A stretch of 64,000 bases of DNA from Diospyros lotus (Eukaryota > Streptophyta > Magnoliopsida > Ericales > Ebenaceae), in the NCBI RefSeq assembly GCF_014633365.1, contig NC_068347.1:28123616-28187615 (forward strand), read 5' to 3'. The notes under the pieces were generated by a model, which saw only the letters and a list, made by a program, of their open reading frames with translations, ran no database searches and was not told the origin of the DNA. Positions 35,401-48,170 of the stretch are shown piece after piece (within the stretch, counting starts at the first letter, position 1; the number at the start of each line of letters is the position of its first letter). The translations under genes and the position numbers were made by a program.

Positions 35401-36720
35401 CAATCAAAACCTGGAAGGCCCAATCAAAACCTAAGGCATTATATATAAATCCACCTACCGCCCCCAAATTGAATGAAGTTCATAAATTCCCATATGAGAT
35501 ACTTCAAGGCATGGTGTGCTTGGTAAGATAATCGAGAAGCTCTCAAACTTGTACAAGTAAATGTGTGCATATAATTCAAATTTCGAACAAGACTGCTCAT
35601 ATTTTATAGTCATATACATAAATTATATGGAAACTAATGGGATGAATTCCACCAAGGAGAAGCCTCACATCTATGGCTTAACAAACATAACAATGGTGAA
35701 CAAATCTATGCATAGGTCCAATCCAATTGATAAATGGAGTACAAAGCATCCATTTCAGAATTAGGAATCCCTCAAAAGTTGATTGCTAAGCAAAGATGCT
35801 CAGAATGAACCACAAAGAATCCATTACTAGAAGAGTTTGAATGCCATTGAAATAATAGCAACAAACATTTTAAAACTAACTGTCATTGAAGTCTGCAAAC
35901 CTCCTGCAAACTAATCTCACATATTAGTAACAAAATCCACCTATCACAGACATTTATTTAAATATACAAAGAGAGAAACCAGCAATTGCAAATCAAATAT
36001 AGTTTGAATCAGGCAATTGCCTCGATTCACCAATCAGTTTTGGCAGCATAGTTTGCTTTAGAAATATTACCCCCAAGAAAATTTGAATAGCCATACATCA
36101 GATTGGAAGGGATCATGTTTAGATAATACCAGGAAAAAAAGTGATATATCCTATTTCGCCAGTGAGCGTGTTCTCGTCAAAGAGATACCATGTGCTCAGT
36201 CTATAAAATATATATATATATATATGTATCAAGTTCAGAACCCTAAAATATAATAGGGAAGAAAATATGACAAATCAAAGATATGCCACAGGCTCAATTA
36301 TTACAAACACAAAACAGATCAAAAAAATCCCAATAGATAAAGTCTGAGAGAGAGAGAGAAGATAACAACATACCCGACTGCCAATATATTTTGCTCTTCG
36401 AAGGCATTCTCGGTAGAGCTACACAACAAAACAGAACAAAAACAGTAAATTGAATTAAAATTAGATAAAGGCCTCCGCAATTGGAGAAAATCCAACTCAG
36501 CTGTCCAAAGATTAAGAAATAGAAAGAGTTTAATTGAGAATTATACTCACAAGGTAACTTCGTTAAGTAGAAAAATAAACACTAAATCTTGAAGATGAAA
36601 ATGACAAAAAAGAGAAAGAAGAAAATAGTGTGTGTGGGCTAAAGAAATAAAACAGGGAATACTAACCCTAATCACATTGTTGGCAAGTTCTGGAGGCAGA
36701 GCTGTTTGAAGAGAAGGCAT
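29473..36720 (-). CDS. LYR-motif (complex 1 LYR) small mitochondrial protein
   Basis: LYR-family proteins are small helical adaptors that assist Fe-S cluster delivery or respiratory-complex assembly in mitochondria (family knowledge). Exons, minus strand: 36720-36667, 36418-36374, 30921-30824 and 29551-29473, joining exactly to 91 residues. Exon 1 encodes MPSLQTALPPELANNVIR; exon 2 begins with the LYR tripeptide at residues 19-21 (LYRECLRRAKYIGSR); exon 3 QHNTELLLDMVRQQFKRHM and ETDPEKIQKLKD; exon 4 AARGLINHMLYESEKMTG then RKFSKST. Donors are GTTAGT, GTATGT and GTGAGT; acceptors are all AG. An in-frame ATG three codons upstream (36729) is possible. Intron 2 is 5.4 kb and carries nested transposons. 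It resembles a short plant LYR protein of unknown precise client; I do not assign a complex. Confidence 0.87.
31692..35031. mobile_element. LTR-like insertion in LYR intron 2
   Basis: Begins TGTAACACCCCTG and ends GGGGCATTACA (TG..CA, inverted ends as in many plant gypsy LTRs), flanked by ATTAG (31687-31691) and AGTAG (35032-35036), 4 of 5 identical. It has an internal imperfect repeat (CGAGAGCTTTCT..CATAACAC.TCTCGGG at about 32290-32330 and 32419-32458). No gag/pol. After removing the nested hAT element it is about 2.3 kb, compatible with a solo LTR. Moderate confidence because the TSD is imperfect. Confidence 0.55.
33300..34321. mobile_element. hAT-type element, 1,022 bp, exact TSD
   Basis: Left end TAGGGGTGAGCAA and right end TTGCTCACCCCTA are perfect 13-base inverted repeats, with an exact 8-bp duplication CCAATCAC (33292-33299 and 34322-34329). 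The ends are filled with ACCGAACCGA-type repeats. The middle (33600-34130) is GC-richer, with repeated GAGCCTTCGTCTTCGCCATCG-like units and a G16 run at 34092-34107. Plus-strand open stretches at 33551-33983 are repeat-derived. There is no transposase. Confidence 0.92.
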
Positions 36721-36729
36721 GTTCTTCAC

Positions 36730-37700
36730 AATTTCTCAGAAACGAAATACCTGGGAACCATAAAACACCAGAACCTATGATAAAGGCGGAAAAAAAGAGG
36801 GTATACTAGAAAGATAAGTTGTCAATGAGAGCTATTCATGTGAGAAGATCTCACCGATAAGAAAATAAGAGAAAAGAGATCTTGCAAGGACGCTCTCTAA
36901 GGTGCTATGACTCTATTGTGATTGAAGGAGAGGCAAAACTAAGTCAATTTTTAGCTTCTTTAGGCTGGGAAAAGTAGCAGGGAGATATAGAGGTCAAAAG
37001 CAACACACAGGCAGCATATCTAATCAATAAAAAAAATTAACAGCCAGAATTTAACTGAAAAAGTACAGACTAGTAAGTACCAAGTGTATAACACAGTAAA
37101 ATACATTATTATTTTTCAAATCAACCATGGAAGAGTTCCAACTTCCCACAGGAATCCATATCCTCTAAGGCATTTCATCGAAGACATGGCGTGCAGTGCA
37201 CCAAAAAAATTCGTAACCTAGAACACTACAAATGGGCAAAGCACTTTGAGACCGAAATGTTCTTTCAACACAACTTTTGCAGGCATGCCGATAAAATTCA
37301 TTTACACCATCGCGCTTGTCTACAGAACATGCAAACATATACCTACTATACAAGCCTATACATGAACGAACAATGTTAGACGTGCACGACTATAAGTAAA
37401 CAGTTGTACGCCACAAAATAACCAATCAGAATCGTTCGGAAGAAACACTTCATGACCTTCGCAACAATGTAAGAACCCTAGAAGAAAATGTTAAATTCTC
37501 TTGCACCAAGAAGAGCAGAAAAATAAACGAAGAAAAGGGACATTAAGCTTACTATAAAACCCAGAAACGGAACCTGTGACGAAGAGAGAGCTTCAACGAT
37601 GAAGGAGCCGGGTATGAACAAAGGAGAGGGAAGGACTAAGGAGAATAGGAGATCAGTAGAGAAGGGGTCTTTGTCTTAGTTGCCTTGTGGCTGGAATTAG
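36730..37700 (-). promoter_or_regulatory. 5' leader/promoter side of the LYR gene
   Basis: Minus-strand leader. A purine/CT-rich block around 37570-37680, with a donor-like CAG/GTTCCG near 37574, may be a non-coding first exon. No other gene seen. Confidence 0.35.
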
Positions 37701-37854
37701 AAAAATTGGTTTGTTTTTTTACTTTTATTTTTGTCCCGAATAAGTATTCTTATTTTCATTATTATTTTTAATATTTTTTTTAAAAAAATTAAAATGGTCA
37801 CCATTTGAATATTTATAGAGATTATAATGATCACCCTTTCAATAAAATGTGAAA

Positions 37855-38510
37855 AATATTTGAGCCTGACAACTTTATACTTATAAAAAATGAGCAAAAA
37901 GATAAAATTATCCCTTTCTCTTCTTTCCCTGCTTTGCTCTCTTCTCTTGCCTCCCATGGCCAGGGCCGACCCAAGGCATAGACCACTGAGACCTATGTCT
38001 AGGCCTCCAATTTTTGGGGACCCCAAAAAAATATAGTAGTTGCTGGTTGGGGCCTCAAAAAATACAAATACATACATCAACAGTCACCCTCACAAAGAAG
38101 AACAGTAAACAACGCACACAATGCCGAGCAATAAATGTGATTTTTAATAATTTTTATTATTTTTTGGAGGTCACAAAATTTATTATAGCTTAGGGCCCCA
38201 TTAAACATTGGATCAACCCTACCCATGGTCATCGCCTCGCTGCCCTCACCTTGCTTCTGTAGTCTTATTGTCATCACCTCACTGACCCTTGCCTCATTGA
38301 CCGTCGTTGCATTTTCATCGATCGTCGTTGCAACTTGAAGATGTAGTGACGATGGACGAGACAAGGGCAACAAAGCGACGACGGCATGGGAACGAGACAA
38401 GGCCATGGGAGGGTAGAAGACAAAGAATGGCAGTGGTCCACTTTGCAAATTTGCAAAGTGGGCGGGAGCAATTTCGTCTTTTTATTCTCATTTTGTAAGC
38501 ATTCCTGTCA
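37855..38510. mobile_element. Possible Mutator-like element with GC-rich middle
   Basis: Left CTTATAAAAAATGAGCAAAA and right (reverse complement) CTTACAAAATGAGAATAAAA form diverged inverted repeats about 600 bases apart. The interior is GC-rich (CATCGCCTCGCTGCCCTCACC), like 59234-59881. Outer boundaries and TSD are not resolved. It contains the hAT MITE at 37961-38221. Confidence 0.4.
37961..38221. mobile_element. hAT-type MITE, 261 bp
   Basis: Left end CAGGGCCGACCCAA, right end TTGGATCAACCCTA (inverted, diverged). Flanks CCCATGGC (37953-37960) and CCCATGGT (38222-38229) match at 7 of 8. The interior has GGGGCCTCAAAAAAT and GGGCCCCATTA words. Confidence 0.75.
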
Positions 38511-38952
38511 ATCTATCTGACTCTGTAGAAGAATTCATAAAATGTTCTTTTATCCACGTACATAGGTTAATGTGATAATTAACATAGATAACCTTTACAT
38601 TTCATTACTATTGTTTTCAAATAATTTTTTATACATTTTGGTTACACATTATATTGACGATTGTTCACAAATTAGAGTGCTACATAAAATATAAAGATTT
38701 GATGAATGCCCAAAGAACAGAACAGAACGCACAATAAGCTGCAAAATCTATTACAGCAAAACAATCGATGCCATCAAAATCCACTTGCAACTCCCATCAC
38801 ACAATAAGGGAAACCAAACCCCAAAGGGATGGATGGAGCCTTCCTAAACCCTAAACCAAACAACAATCAACACAAAATAATTGGCCGCTATTATTTAACT
38901 AACTACTATACTTCCCCCCTATGCATGTGTACATACCTTATATATATATATA

Positions 38953-41864
38953 TCAATTACACTGATATTGGGAAACATCTACTGCGGTATGGGGCTCCCC
39001 ATCCAGCAAGCACTCGATGGGAGGAATGGTTAAAGTCTGTTGAGTCCCATACGTGTTCCAGCAGAAGGGATCATCCACCAGCTCCCCTTCATGCGGCAGC
39101 AGCTCCACCTCGGACATGGTTATGTTGGTGCAGGGCACGGTGTCGCTGCAGGCGAAATGGATCGGGGGCCTGCGCACGTCGTACGTGCCCTTTATGTTCT
39201 GGTAGGACACGCCGGTCAGGTACACAGCCGCCGTCTGGTTCCGGCAGGCCTTCGTCAGGCAGTAGTATTGGTCGATGATGATGCAGTTGAGCACGTTCTC
39301 CATCTGCACGTTGTCGAAGTATATGTCGGAGACCGACCCCGTCCCGCCCTGCCACGTCTTGATGCGCAGCCCGTTGTCGGAGTCCTTTATCATCGCGTTC
39401 CGCACCGTTATGTTGGACACGCACGCCTGCGAGTTGTGCACCCCGAGGCTTCCAATGCTACCAATGTTCCACATATACAACAACTCTCGGTTCAGTTTCA
39501 AGTTCGTTACATAATATGGGTCGGTCGGTCGGTCGATTGTAATTATTTACCTGATCCCATGACTAGGCCCGCAGGTGACACCTTCAATGTCTACGTTTGA
39601 GCAGCCGGGTCCAATTGAAATGCAGTCATCCCCTGTCATATGAAGCCGCAGTTTATTCACAATTTCAGTTTTTCACTATAAATGTAATGTTATTAATATC
39701 CTGAATATAACTTATTGTGTCATATTGCAAAAAGTCGTTAAAAGATTAAAAAAATGTCTAAAATAATTTATTAGGCTAAAAGACGTAACTTTTTCATATG
39801 CGAGAAGTTCATATAAACACACAAACTAGATATTTCTAACATTCAAAAATTCTTTCAAATATTTCAAAAATAAAATAAGTAATTATGTATAAAAAAAATT
39901 AATTCTAAAAAGATTTCAAAATAATAGGATAAACATATAGGTTCCAAAATGTAAAAATCTTAATCCTAGTTAGACTAAGAAAAATTAAAGTAAATGTTTT
40001 CTGTAAAAATTCTAATTCTAACAAGATTGATTTTATCTATAATAATCTTAATTTTAGATTAATTAAGATTATTTCATATCTCTCTATAAATAAGAGACAC
40101 TCATTTCATAAAAGATATATCTCTAATACTAATTTTAATATAATATTGATCATTTTCAGTATCTAATTTAAGTATCACAATGTTTGCACAATAACTTTTC
40201 TATGCATTCTGATTGTTTTTTTTTTTTTTGAAAACTCAAATAATTTGATTAGGATATTTCTAGTTAAATAAATTCAAGCATCAATCCAAAAATATAACTA
40301 TTAACATTTTAGTATTGCAATAATTACACATACTGCACCATAAAATAGTTGGAACATGTATGTTATGTTCTATATATAACCATTTGAAATATTTAGTTTC
40401 AGTCTTGGAGATAAGAAATTAGCTCTCCATCCGGAGATGAAGTGGAAGATGGAATCGAATAGCTGCCATACGTACCGTTGCCGATGACGGAATTGTAAAT
40501 ACCAACTTGCTTGGTGTTCTCTATGTGGATGCCGTCGGTGTTGGGGCTGAGCTTCGGGGAGCTTATCGACAACCTCTCGATCAGTACTCCCGAGCAGCCG
40601 TCGAATTTCATGTGGAACTGGGGACTGTTCTGGATGCGTAATCCGACGACGGCCAGATTCGAGCTCATAAAGAAGCGAATTAACTGAAAGGAGCAACAAA
40701 ATTAACAATTAAGCCTTTCAGTAATATAACATTGGAAGAAGGCAGCCGGTTGAGGTGATGGATTTGGGCGAAAATGGAGGAATTGGGTACTCACTGCTGG
40801 GCTGTCGCATGGTCCTGGTAGGGTTGATCCATTCGGGCCCTGAAAAGTGAAAATGGCACGGCATTCCAGTTTAATATCAGTTGGCATTTAATTCATCGTT
40901 TTATTCTACTAGGGTGCGCACCATTAGGTCTCCAAAAATATATAAACTAATTTCAGTATTGAAACCAAACTAAATAATAATTATTTGGTTTGGTCAGAGT
41001 TTTGATGGTATTATTAGATAATATTTTTTTTAGGTTTATATTATATGTTATACAATAATATGCACACACACAAAAAAAAAAGCCAAACCTTTCTCAAAAT
41101 TTCTAAAAAAGATAATAAAAACTTAAAACTGAACCATATCAAATCAAAGATTTAGAGCGAACTATGAACATTCTTAATGTCCCGAACACAGTGGAGATTG
41201 AGATTGGAACATGAAAAGTTACCCTGTGAGGCTTGCAGGGGAGCTCCCACCATTGTTGCCCATTGCCTTCAATGGTTCCAGTTCCATTGAAAGTCATCTG
41301 ATCAAGCTTGTAGAACACGAGCCATTGCTTATTGCTATCTGCTTTGGGCCAGCAATCTGGTCCATTTGGCGGCATTAACACCCCATCCACCTTTCCAAAT
41401 TCAAGGCTCAAATCTTTTAACCAAACTCCACAGATCAAACTCCCACTTAAATGGGAAAGAAAAAGGGAAGAAAATCTTACTTGAAACACCAGTCCCGGCT
41501 TACAAGGGCCAGCGAAGATGGTTGAAGTGATCATGAACTTGTAGCCGGAAGGAGCCAAAAGCACGGCGGACTCTGCGGCGCAGGCCGCCTTCCACGCCGC
41601 CCGAAAGGCGGCCGTGTCGTCAGTCGAGCCATCGCCGACTGCCCCGAAGCACGTCACGTCGAAAATGCCGCTGGAAGGGGGCTCGCTCGGGGCTGGATTG
41701 GCCGGAACTGGAGCTGGAGTGGGAGTGGGAGTATGAGCAGGGGATCCTTTGCTTTTAGGTTTCTTGTGGAAATGTGCTCTGCCTTGCACATTGCTTAGAT
41801 TATGGGACACGAGTGTCAGGCCAAGGAGAATTACCAAATGCCAGGGAGTTGGCTTTGGCTCCAT
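38953..41864 (-). CDS. Polygalacturonase, GH28 family (secreted pectinase)
   Basis: Hydrolyses alpha-1,4-galacturonan of pectin in the cell wall. Exons, minus strand: 41864-41481, 41390-41223, 40839-40795, 40683-40476, 39632-39551 and 39457-38953, giving 463 residues in frame. An N-terminal hydrophobic signal peptide ([16 protein letters not shown]) leads into a basic then Pro/Thr-rich linker ([15 protein letters not shown]). The pectinase fold starts near [17 protein letters not shown]. All GH28 catalytic motifs are present: NTDG (residues 247-250), GDDCISIG (D270, D271), CGPSHGIS (H293) and RIK (327-329). Late Cys pairs (CLTKAC, CSDTVPC, CLLDG..QYQC) are typical. The Pro-rich N-terminus and SIGSLG signature suggest the plant wall-expansion clade rather than pollen PGs; this is inference. 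Exon 3 is only 15 codons. The downstream plus-strand open stretches at 38829-39600 are antisense shadows. Confidence 0.93.
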
Positions 41865-43062
41865 TTGGGGATTGAGGGGGGCTGGTTTTTCCCCGAGAAA
41901 AGATTGAAAATCAATCCCAGCTGCTTGTGCTTGTGCTTGTGAATGGCAGATGGGCAGCTGAAGTAGAGGCTGTAATTTATGGTGGGAAAAGCGTCCAAGG
42001 GAACAGTTTTAGTCCAACAGGCTGACACGCGGCGAGTTGCGGTTGATCCAAAAATCATTGTCCCTGGAATTTCTCTTTTAAATAAATAAATAAGTCCATG
42101 AACATGAGGTTTCTCGGAAAAATTTGGTCACTGCCGCTTTTTGTTCCCTAGCTGATCTTCCTGCATGTCAGAATCTCTCCCCTTTTTCTGTTTTTTTTTC
42201 CTACTCTCTCTCTCTCTAATATGTTTACATATGTCTAAGCTAACCCCACATTATTTGACGCTAATATTACTGTCACCTAACTTTGATGGTATTTTATTTT
42301 TCAAGCATTTCTCAATATAACATTAGTTAATTCATTACCATTTTTCAATTCCCATCATTACCCACAAATCAAGAGTGTTAAAAGTAAGTATGTCTAAACC
42401 CTTGTTGAAAAAGTAGCTATATATAACCACTTCCCCTTGTTACTATAACCTTTTACGAATTACATAAGCGCCTGGTCAACGTTATTTCAAGTAATTCAAA
42501 TGTTAAAATGATTTCTTTTTAATAATAAATTAAACACACACACACATAAGTAAAAATGTGATTACCTTTTACAAGGAGAGAAATTTCACAAGAATGAAAG
42601 ACGGGTGCATCTGGTGTTTGTTAAAGTGTTGGGGAATGTGGGGAGGGACTGTGGTGAGAGGAGGGGAGAAGAAGGAGGCGGAGTGGTTTTGATGGTGAAG
42701 AATGAGGTCCCGTGACTCTTGATTGTTGGGTAGCGACTTGTGGTCACCCAAACGCAAATAATAAGCCTTGGACTTGGAGTGGAGGCTGGCGTCACGACAC
42801 CACCTTCCCAACATTTACCCTCTGCGTTCCTCCAAAACAATGTATGTATATTATAATATAATAATAATAATAATATGCTGGTCACCTTTCTTTTCTTTTT
42901 TGTTTTAATTCAAAAAATGTGTTCAATTGATGTTACCCTCATATTAACTCAAAAATTGGTCATTTTTATCTTATATTTTTATAAAATGTGGAATATTAAG
43001 AAATTGGGTATGCTGTTAAATTTACCCTTTCAACAAGACCCACTAAGTTTACAGTTTATTTA
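41865..43062 (-). promoter_or_regulatory. Upstream region of the polygalacturonase gene
   Basis: The leader is probably within 41865-42060. 42570-42885 has open stretches on the minus strand with no recognised domains; they may be chance or part of an upstream transcript. Simple repeats: (CA)n at about 42534-42545 and (ATA)n at about 42852-42874. Confidence 0.35.
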
Positions 43063-43065
43063 TTA

Positions 43066-43985
43066 AGGTGGCGTTTGTTAAAATGTTTAAAATAAGAGGT
43101 ATCAGGATAAGATTGGAATGCATTCCGAATCAAAATATGGAATGATCAAGATAAGGTTAGAAAGTTTTCCAAGATTTATATCAGAGTGTTTGTTAAATTT
43201 TTTAGAATCTACTAATAATTGTATCTTTTCTTTTTATGTGTTTGTTAACGCATATGATAAGCATCGAGATAAGAGTTTTTTTTACCAAAATATCCATATT
43301 ACCAAATTTATGATTAAAATAGTATTTTATGATTAATATGAATTGTCAAAAAAATAAAAATAAAAAATAAAAATAATATTTTATTTTCTAAATTCATGTT
43401 CAAAAATAAATTTAAAAAGAGTTAAAAAGTAAAAATAATTATTGTTAGAATTATAATAATTCCACCTAGATAATTAAAAATGGCCAAAATATATTTTCAT
43501 AATAGATAATAAAATATAAAATTAAATAAAATAATTTAAAAATTGGTGAAAAGAATTATATTAGTTAATAAAATATATATAGAGAGAGAAATTTAAATTT
43601 TAAAAATCAATCATGAATAATGTCATTTAAAATTTAAAAATTATCAAAATATATAATAATTTAAAAATTATTAAATAATGTTAATTATAAGACTTAAATA
43701 AATAATTTTTTTTAATAAATTTAAATCTTTAAAATATATTAAATGGCATTAACTATCCTATAAGGGGCATATAAGTAATTGAGTTTTATCTTAAAAGAAC
43801 TAGATAAATTTATCCAAGCGGGGAGGTCAGATAAATTTATCTTGAAAGAAAGAGATAAGAGGTCACATGAGAGCTTTTTTGAAAATGGTCAAAACAAACT
43901 TAACAAATATGTTGAAAAGATCAAACATCTGAAATATTTTTTTATTTGACATTTTTTTTCCCTTATCTTGATTAACAAATAACTC
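43066..43985. mobile_element. MITE, family B copy 3 (long form, 920 bp)
   Basis: Left AGGTGGCGTTTGTTAAAATG, right TTAACAAATAACTC (inverted), flanked by TTA (43063-43065 and 43986-43988), compatible with PIF/Harbinger-type insertion. The left and right parts match 12424-12772; the middle has about 570 extra AT-rich bases. Confidence 0.65.
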
Positions 43986-43988
43986 TTA

Positions 43989-45639
43989 AAAGGGTTAAAT
44001 ATATTATTGAACGAATAAGTGGACAAGTAGGACGACCAGAAATGTTGGGAGACGTGGCCGTAGAACGTTCCATCAGCCACTTAAGTAATTAATAATAATT
44101 AAATTAATATAGAATTATTAATATGCTAAGGTTAGGCAGGTTTGATTACTAATTAAAAAATACTTATTTGAATTAAACAAAGTAGTATATTTTTAAGTTA
44201 TGAAAATAATAATTAAAAAAAAAAGGACATTATAGAAGCTAATTCTGGGGGGAATAAAGTATTCACGTGGGAGCAACTGTTGGTTTTATTATATAAGCTG
44301 TGAACTGTGAGTGTGAGAGGGAGAGCATCTCTGAGGAGACGGCACGTGTCGGTCGCGTGATCACGGGCTGGTGTTTTTTGTGTGTCACGGGAAAGCCCAA
44401 TGCCGCAAAGCGGGAAAAAAAAACAAAAAAACAAAACAAAAAAAAAGACTTCCTTCCCGTGAGATTCCTCAATCCGATATTTAATAATATAAAAAATAAT
44501 TCATAAATTAATATACCATTTAGATATCATCATAAATTTAAATTTATGTATTTATTTGGTGTGCGCGCGTGCATGTATGGATCATGGCATGGCATCTCAT
44601 GTGTGAGATGAATGAGGATTGGGAGGGAGGGATCAATATTGAGGGATGTATGTGTGGACCGTCAACATATATAAGTAACGAATGAATGCATCTTCCAGAG
44701 TCTGTCTATATATATATACATATATATGTATATATTATGAATGCAGTAATTAAAACTTGTTTGCAAAAGGTGAAGTCCCTCACCTTAAGATCCCCACACA
44801 CTGTCTCGTGTACGGCGACACATCAAGTAGGAGACATAGTATATAATACCCACAATGAGTCATCCCTACATGAGGATGAAACTTCCACACTATATCTGTC
44901 ATGACTCGAATCTGTATCCTTATCTATAATCTACTATCTGATTGCCATCCGTACTATACCTGTGGGGCCACGCAGCAACTAAAACTGAGTATGAATTGTG
45001 GGGACTGCATGTACATACATGACATGTGCGCACATTAATCAGTGATGGTGGTGTGGGATCTTAGTCTTCCCATGCGTGCTCATGCGCCTGCCAACTCATA
45101 TCTTTACACAGTTTTTACGGCTAAATGCATATCGGGGTTGCATGTGCAGAAGGATCACCTGCTGTTGCGTGTTGATGTTCATTTGGAATTGGAATTGCAA
45201 TTGCAATTGCTTCAATTCCAAACCACTGTTTTAATTTTTATTTTTGAGTTTTAAATTTAATTTTATATTTTAAATATTTGTTTTAAGGTTACTGAAAATG
45301 CTTCTTTTTATCTGTAACATTTTTCTCATTTTAAAATTTTTAAGTATGTTTATGATGAAAATAATTAAAACGATTTTTTATTATTTTGAGTTATTTTATA
45401 AATTTTTTTAAAAAATATATTTTTAAAAATATCAAAATTAACACGTTTTTATTATTTTAAAAAAAATTAAAAACTGAGAATGACTAAAAAATAATGAAGA
45501 CAATAGAATCTAATTTTCTATCATCTTTAGTATGTGTTTAGAACAAAGATTTGTGAAGAAATTTAAAAATTTATATACGAAAGTGCATTTAAATAAGGCT
45601 CCTTTGTCGACGCCTATTATGTGGAAAGATTAAAATTTA
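43989..45639. other. Intergenic, no supported gene
   Basis: No gene. 44214-44480 has a moderately GC-rich, leader-like composition but no exon. Alternating TA repeats lie near 44697-44726. A GGAATTGGAATTGCAATTGCAATTGC micro-repeat lies at about 45184-45210. Confidence 0.45.
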
Positions 45640-46261
45640 TAGCGGTGTTTGGTCCTATAAGAATTCAATAATCGAATTATCTTTAATGATTTTAAAAAAT
45701 TAAGAATCGTAACTGAATCATTACATATATAAAATCAAATTATAATCAATCCATCACACCGGACCAGTTTTAGTTTGATTTCAGTTCTATCCAATTAACA
45801 TTTAGCTTTTAAATATTTTTATAAAATATGAAATTACAAACAAATTTATTAATTAAAATAAACTCATAACTTCATTAATTCTTCAAGTTTTGAAGTAAAA
45901 GTAAAACAAAATAATTCATAAACTATCTCGTCAAATGAGATTACATCAACCATTTTATAGCAATAATGTATAAAAGTCTAAAAATAAAATAATTTATGAA
46001 TCTCATTAGTTTTCTAAGAAGTGATACTATTTATGAGTATGTATATATATATATATCCAAAAAATTATAATATATATAAATATAATATCAGTTCTGATTC
46101 GGTTCGAACCACGTTTTGAAAAAAAAAAAACTAGTAACTAAATCAAATATATTGGTTCTTAATTTCTTACAACCAGAACTTAACATTTGAACCATAAAAC
46201 CAATCCAAAAGACACGGTTTAGTTTGATTCATCGATTTTCGAATATTTTTTGACACCCCTA
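45640..46261 (-). mobile_element. hAT-type MITE, family A copy 2, exact TSD
   Basis: Reverse-complement copy of 7565-8205. Ends TAGCGGTGTT and TGACACCCCTA, flanked by an exact 8-bp duplication AAAATTTA (45632-45639 and 46262-46269). Non-coding. Confidence 0.92.
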
Positions 46262-46269
46262 AAAATTTA

Positions 46270-47905
46270 TATGAAATAGCATAGACATGTTTAGAAAGAT
46301 AACAAATGATAGCTATTAATAATAATAGTGTATTATATCAACCCTAAATATTAAAAGAATTTATTTGATAAACGTCCTAAAGTATAAGTTAAGTAGTTGG
46401 ACCATGATAAGGTAGGATTCGCACTAATAGATCGTGAGTTTGAATATTTTATTATTTTGTGCACACTTTTATCCCATTAAACGTATAAAAGTGAAGATAT
46501 CTTCCTTTTTTTGTGTACTATTACATTTATCTTGTAGTTATAATTAAAATTCATGACTTTTCTTTTTTATATTGACATAATATTTGATGTCACGAAAATA
46601 CAATATTCAAACGACACAACCAACATATTTGATCGCGTGTTCAGTATTCAAACTTCCAATAGCAAAGTGCAATTTGAGCTTTTCATTCACTCAAACAATC
46701 GAGTCGACCCACTCAGTCCCCCAAATAACATTATTAAAAAAAGTTAACTTTAATATAAAGGATGTCTTGGAACTCTTAAAAAATATGCTTTTTAGTCTCT
46801 CAATTAAAATTTTAGTATATTATCTTTTTTAATTTTGTTAATCACTTTAAGTCCTTGACATTAGTCTTTGTTAAAACGTGATTTCCACAAACATTACAAA
46901 CACATGGAAAGGACGAAGGATAGATAAATAAGTATATTTTAAGTAATATAAATTGAAATTTAAAAAAAAATCTGAACTCTCAAATTTATAATTTTACTCA
47001 TCATCACCCATCCAAGTTGGTGACTAGATTTTGCCCTATTTGTTCATACGAAGTCTTTATTGATGTCAAGTATCATTAATTGTCATCGATTGTTGATATA
47101 ACTAAAACTTTATTCATAAAAAAAAGATAAAAATGATAGAGATGGTGTACGATCAAGAGAAATAGAGAAAAATAGGTAAAAGTTAGATTTGATGTATATA
47201 AATTAATTTAACGTATTAGAAAAATTTAATATTACTCATCATTATTAATTGAACCGTTAATTCTTAATTAATCAAGGACTTTAAAATAATAAAAAAAATA
47301 AAAAATAGCCAACAATTACACTTTCTAATGACTCCATGGTATCACTTATATTGAGTGGGCTCTGCAAAATCTAATAATATATTCTCAATCATTGCCCCAC
47401 CGGGGCCCCATGGATCACATGCTCGGCTGGGCTCTCGGCCCACCTTGAATTTCGTGAACTTTTAACCCCAAAAAGCAAATAAATTAAAAGAGAAAAAGTA
47501 CTCTTTATTTAAAAGGAATACCACAATTTATTTTATCATGAGAATAACATAGTAATTCTATATTTTTTAATTATTTTAAGAGCCCATTTATTTGAAATTA
47601 ATAAAATTCTAGATTAATACATTTAAAAAACTTTTAGTACAAGATAGAGGATATATGTTTAAGTAAATTGAAACTAAACCATAAACTTATTTCTAAGGAG
47701 ATTAGTGTAATTTATCTAAATATAATTAATTTATGCCGACCACACCAACTGCATGAAGTGAATCTCCAAATTGCTTCACATTAATCAAACGTCAACTCTA
47801 TATAAACCCAGAAAGAGATTATAGCAATTTCACCTAATATGTACAGAGACCTTTGGTGTATAATCTAACATGTAGAATTTTGCCCACGATGAATGAAAGG
47901 AACTC
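46270..47905. other. Gene-less AT-rich intergenic
   Basis: No gene. A weak tRNA-SINE-like stretch at about 46390-46500 (TTAAGTAGTTGGACCATG, then GAGTTTGAAT) is too degenerate to call. Confidence 0.4.
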
Positions 47906-47908
47906 TTA

Positions 47909-48170
47909 AGGTGCGTTTGATAGAGTAAAAAATAAGGGTGAAATTCAAATTTCATCTAAATTTTAAGAAATTCTATTAAACAACTTTTTAATTTCATAAA
48001 ATTTGAATTATATTTTAATTTAAAAAAGAGAAGATTTTCTTTGAAATCAAGGAATTGAAATTCTTAAGAATTGGGGTAAGAATTAGAATTTCACTCTCAT
48101 TTTTTATTTCTATAAAGGCACCCTTAATATTTCTGCTCAATTCCATTTTTTATTTATATCAAAGGCACCC
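47909..48170. mobile_element. Tourist/Harbinger-like MITE with duplicated 3' end
   Basis: Left AGGTGCGTTTGATA, right TATCAAAGGCACCC (inverted repeats), flanked by TTA (47906-47908 and 48171-48173). The right terminal segment plus flank (AAAGGCACCCTTAATATTTC..TTCCAT) occurs twice in tandem, the inner copy ending at about 48145. Confidence 0.7.

Noticed and set aside
38829..39600. Plus-strand open stretches up to 186 codons
   Set aside because: They are antisense to the last polygalacturonase exon, are Arg/His/Ala-rich as expected for shadow frames, and have no domains.
42569..42885. Minus-strand ORFs upstream of the polygalacturonase
   Set aside because: Ser/Pro/His-rich with no motif, splice context or homologue I recognise.
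46390..46500. SINE-like stretch next to the family A MITE
   Set aside because: The A-box is unclear and the B-box (GAGTTTGAAT) too degenerate to support a call.
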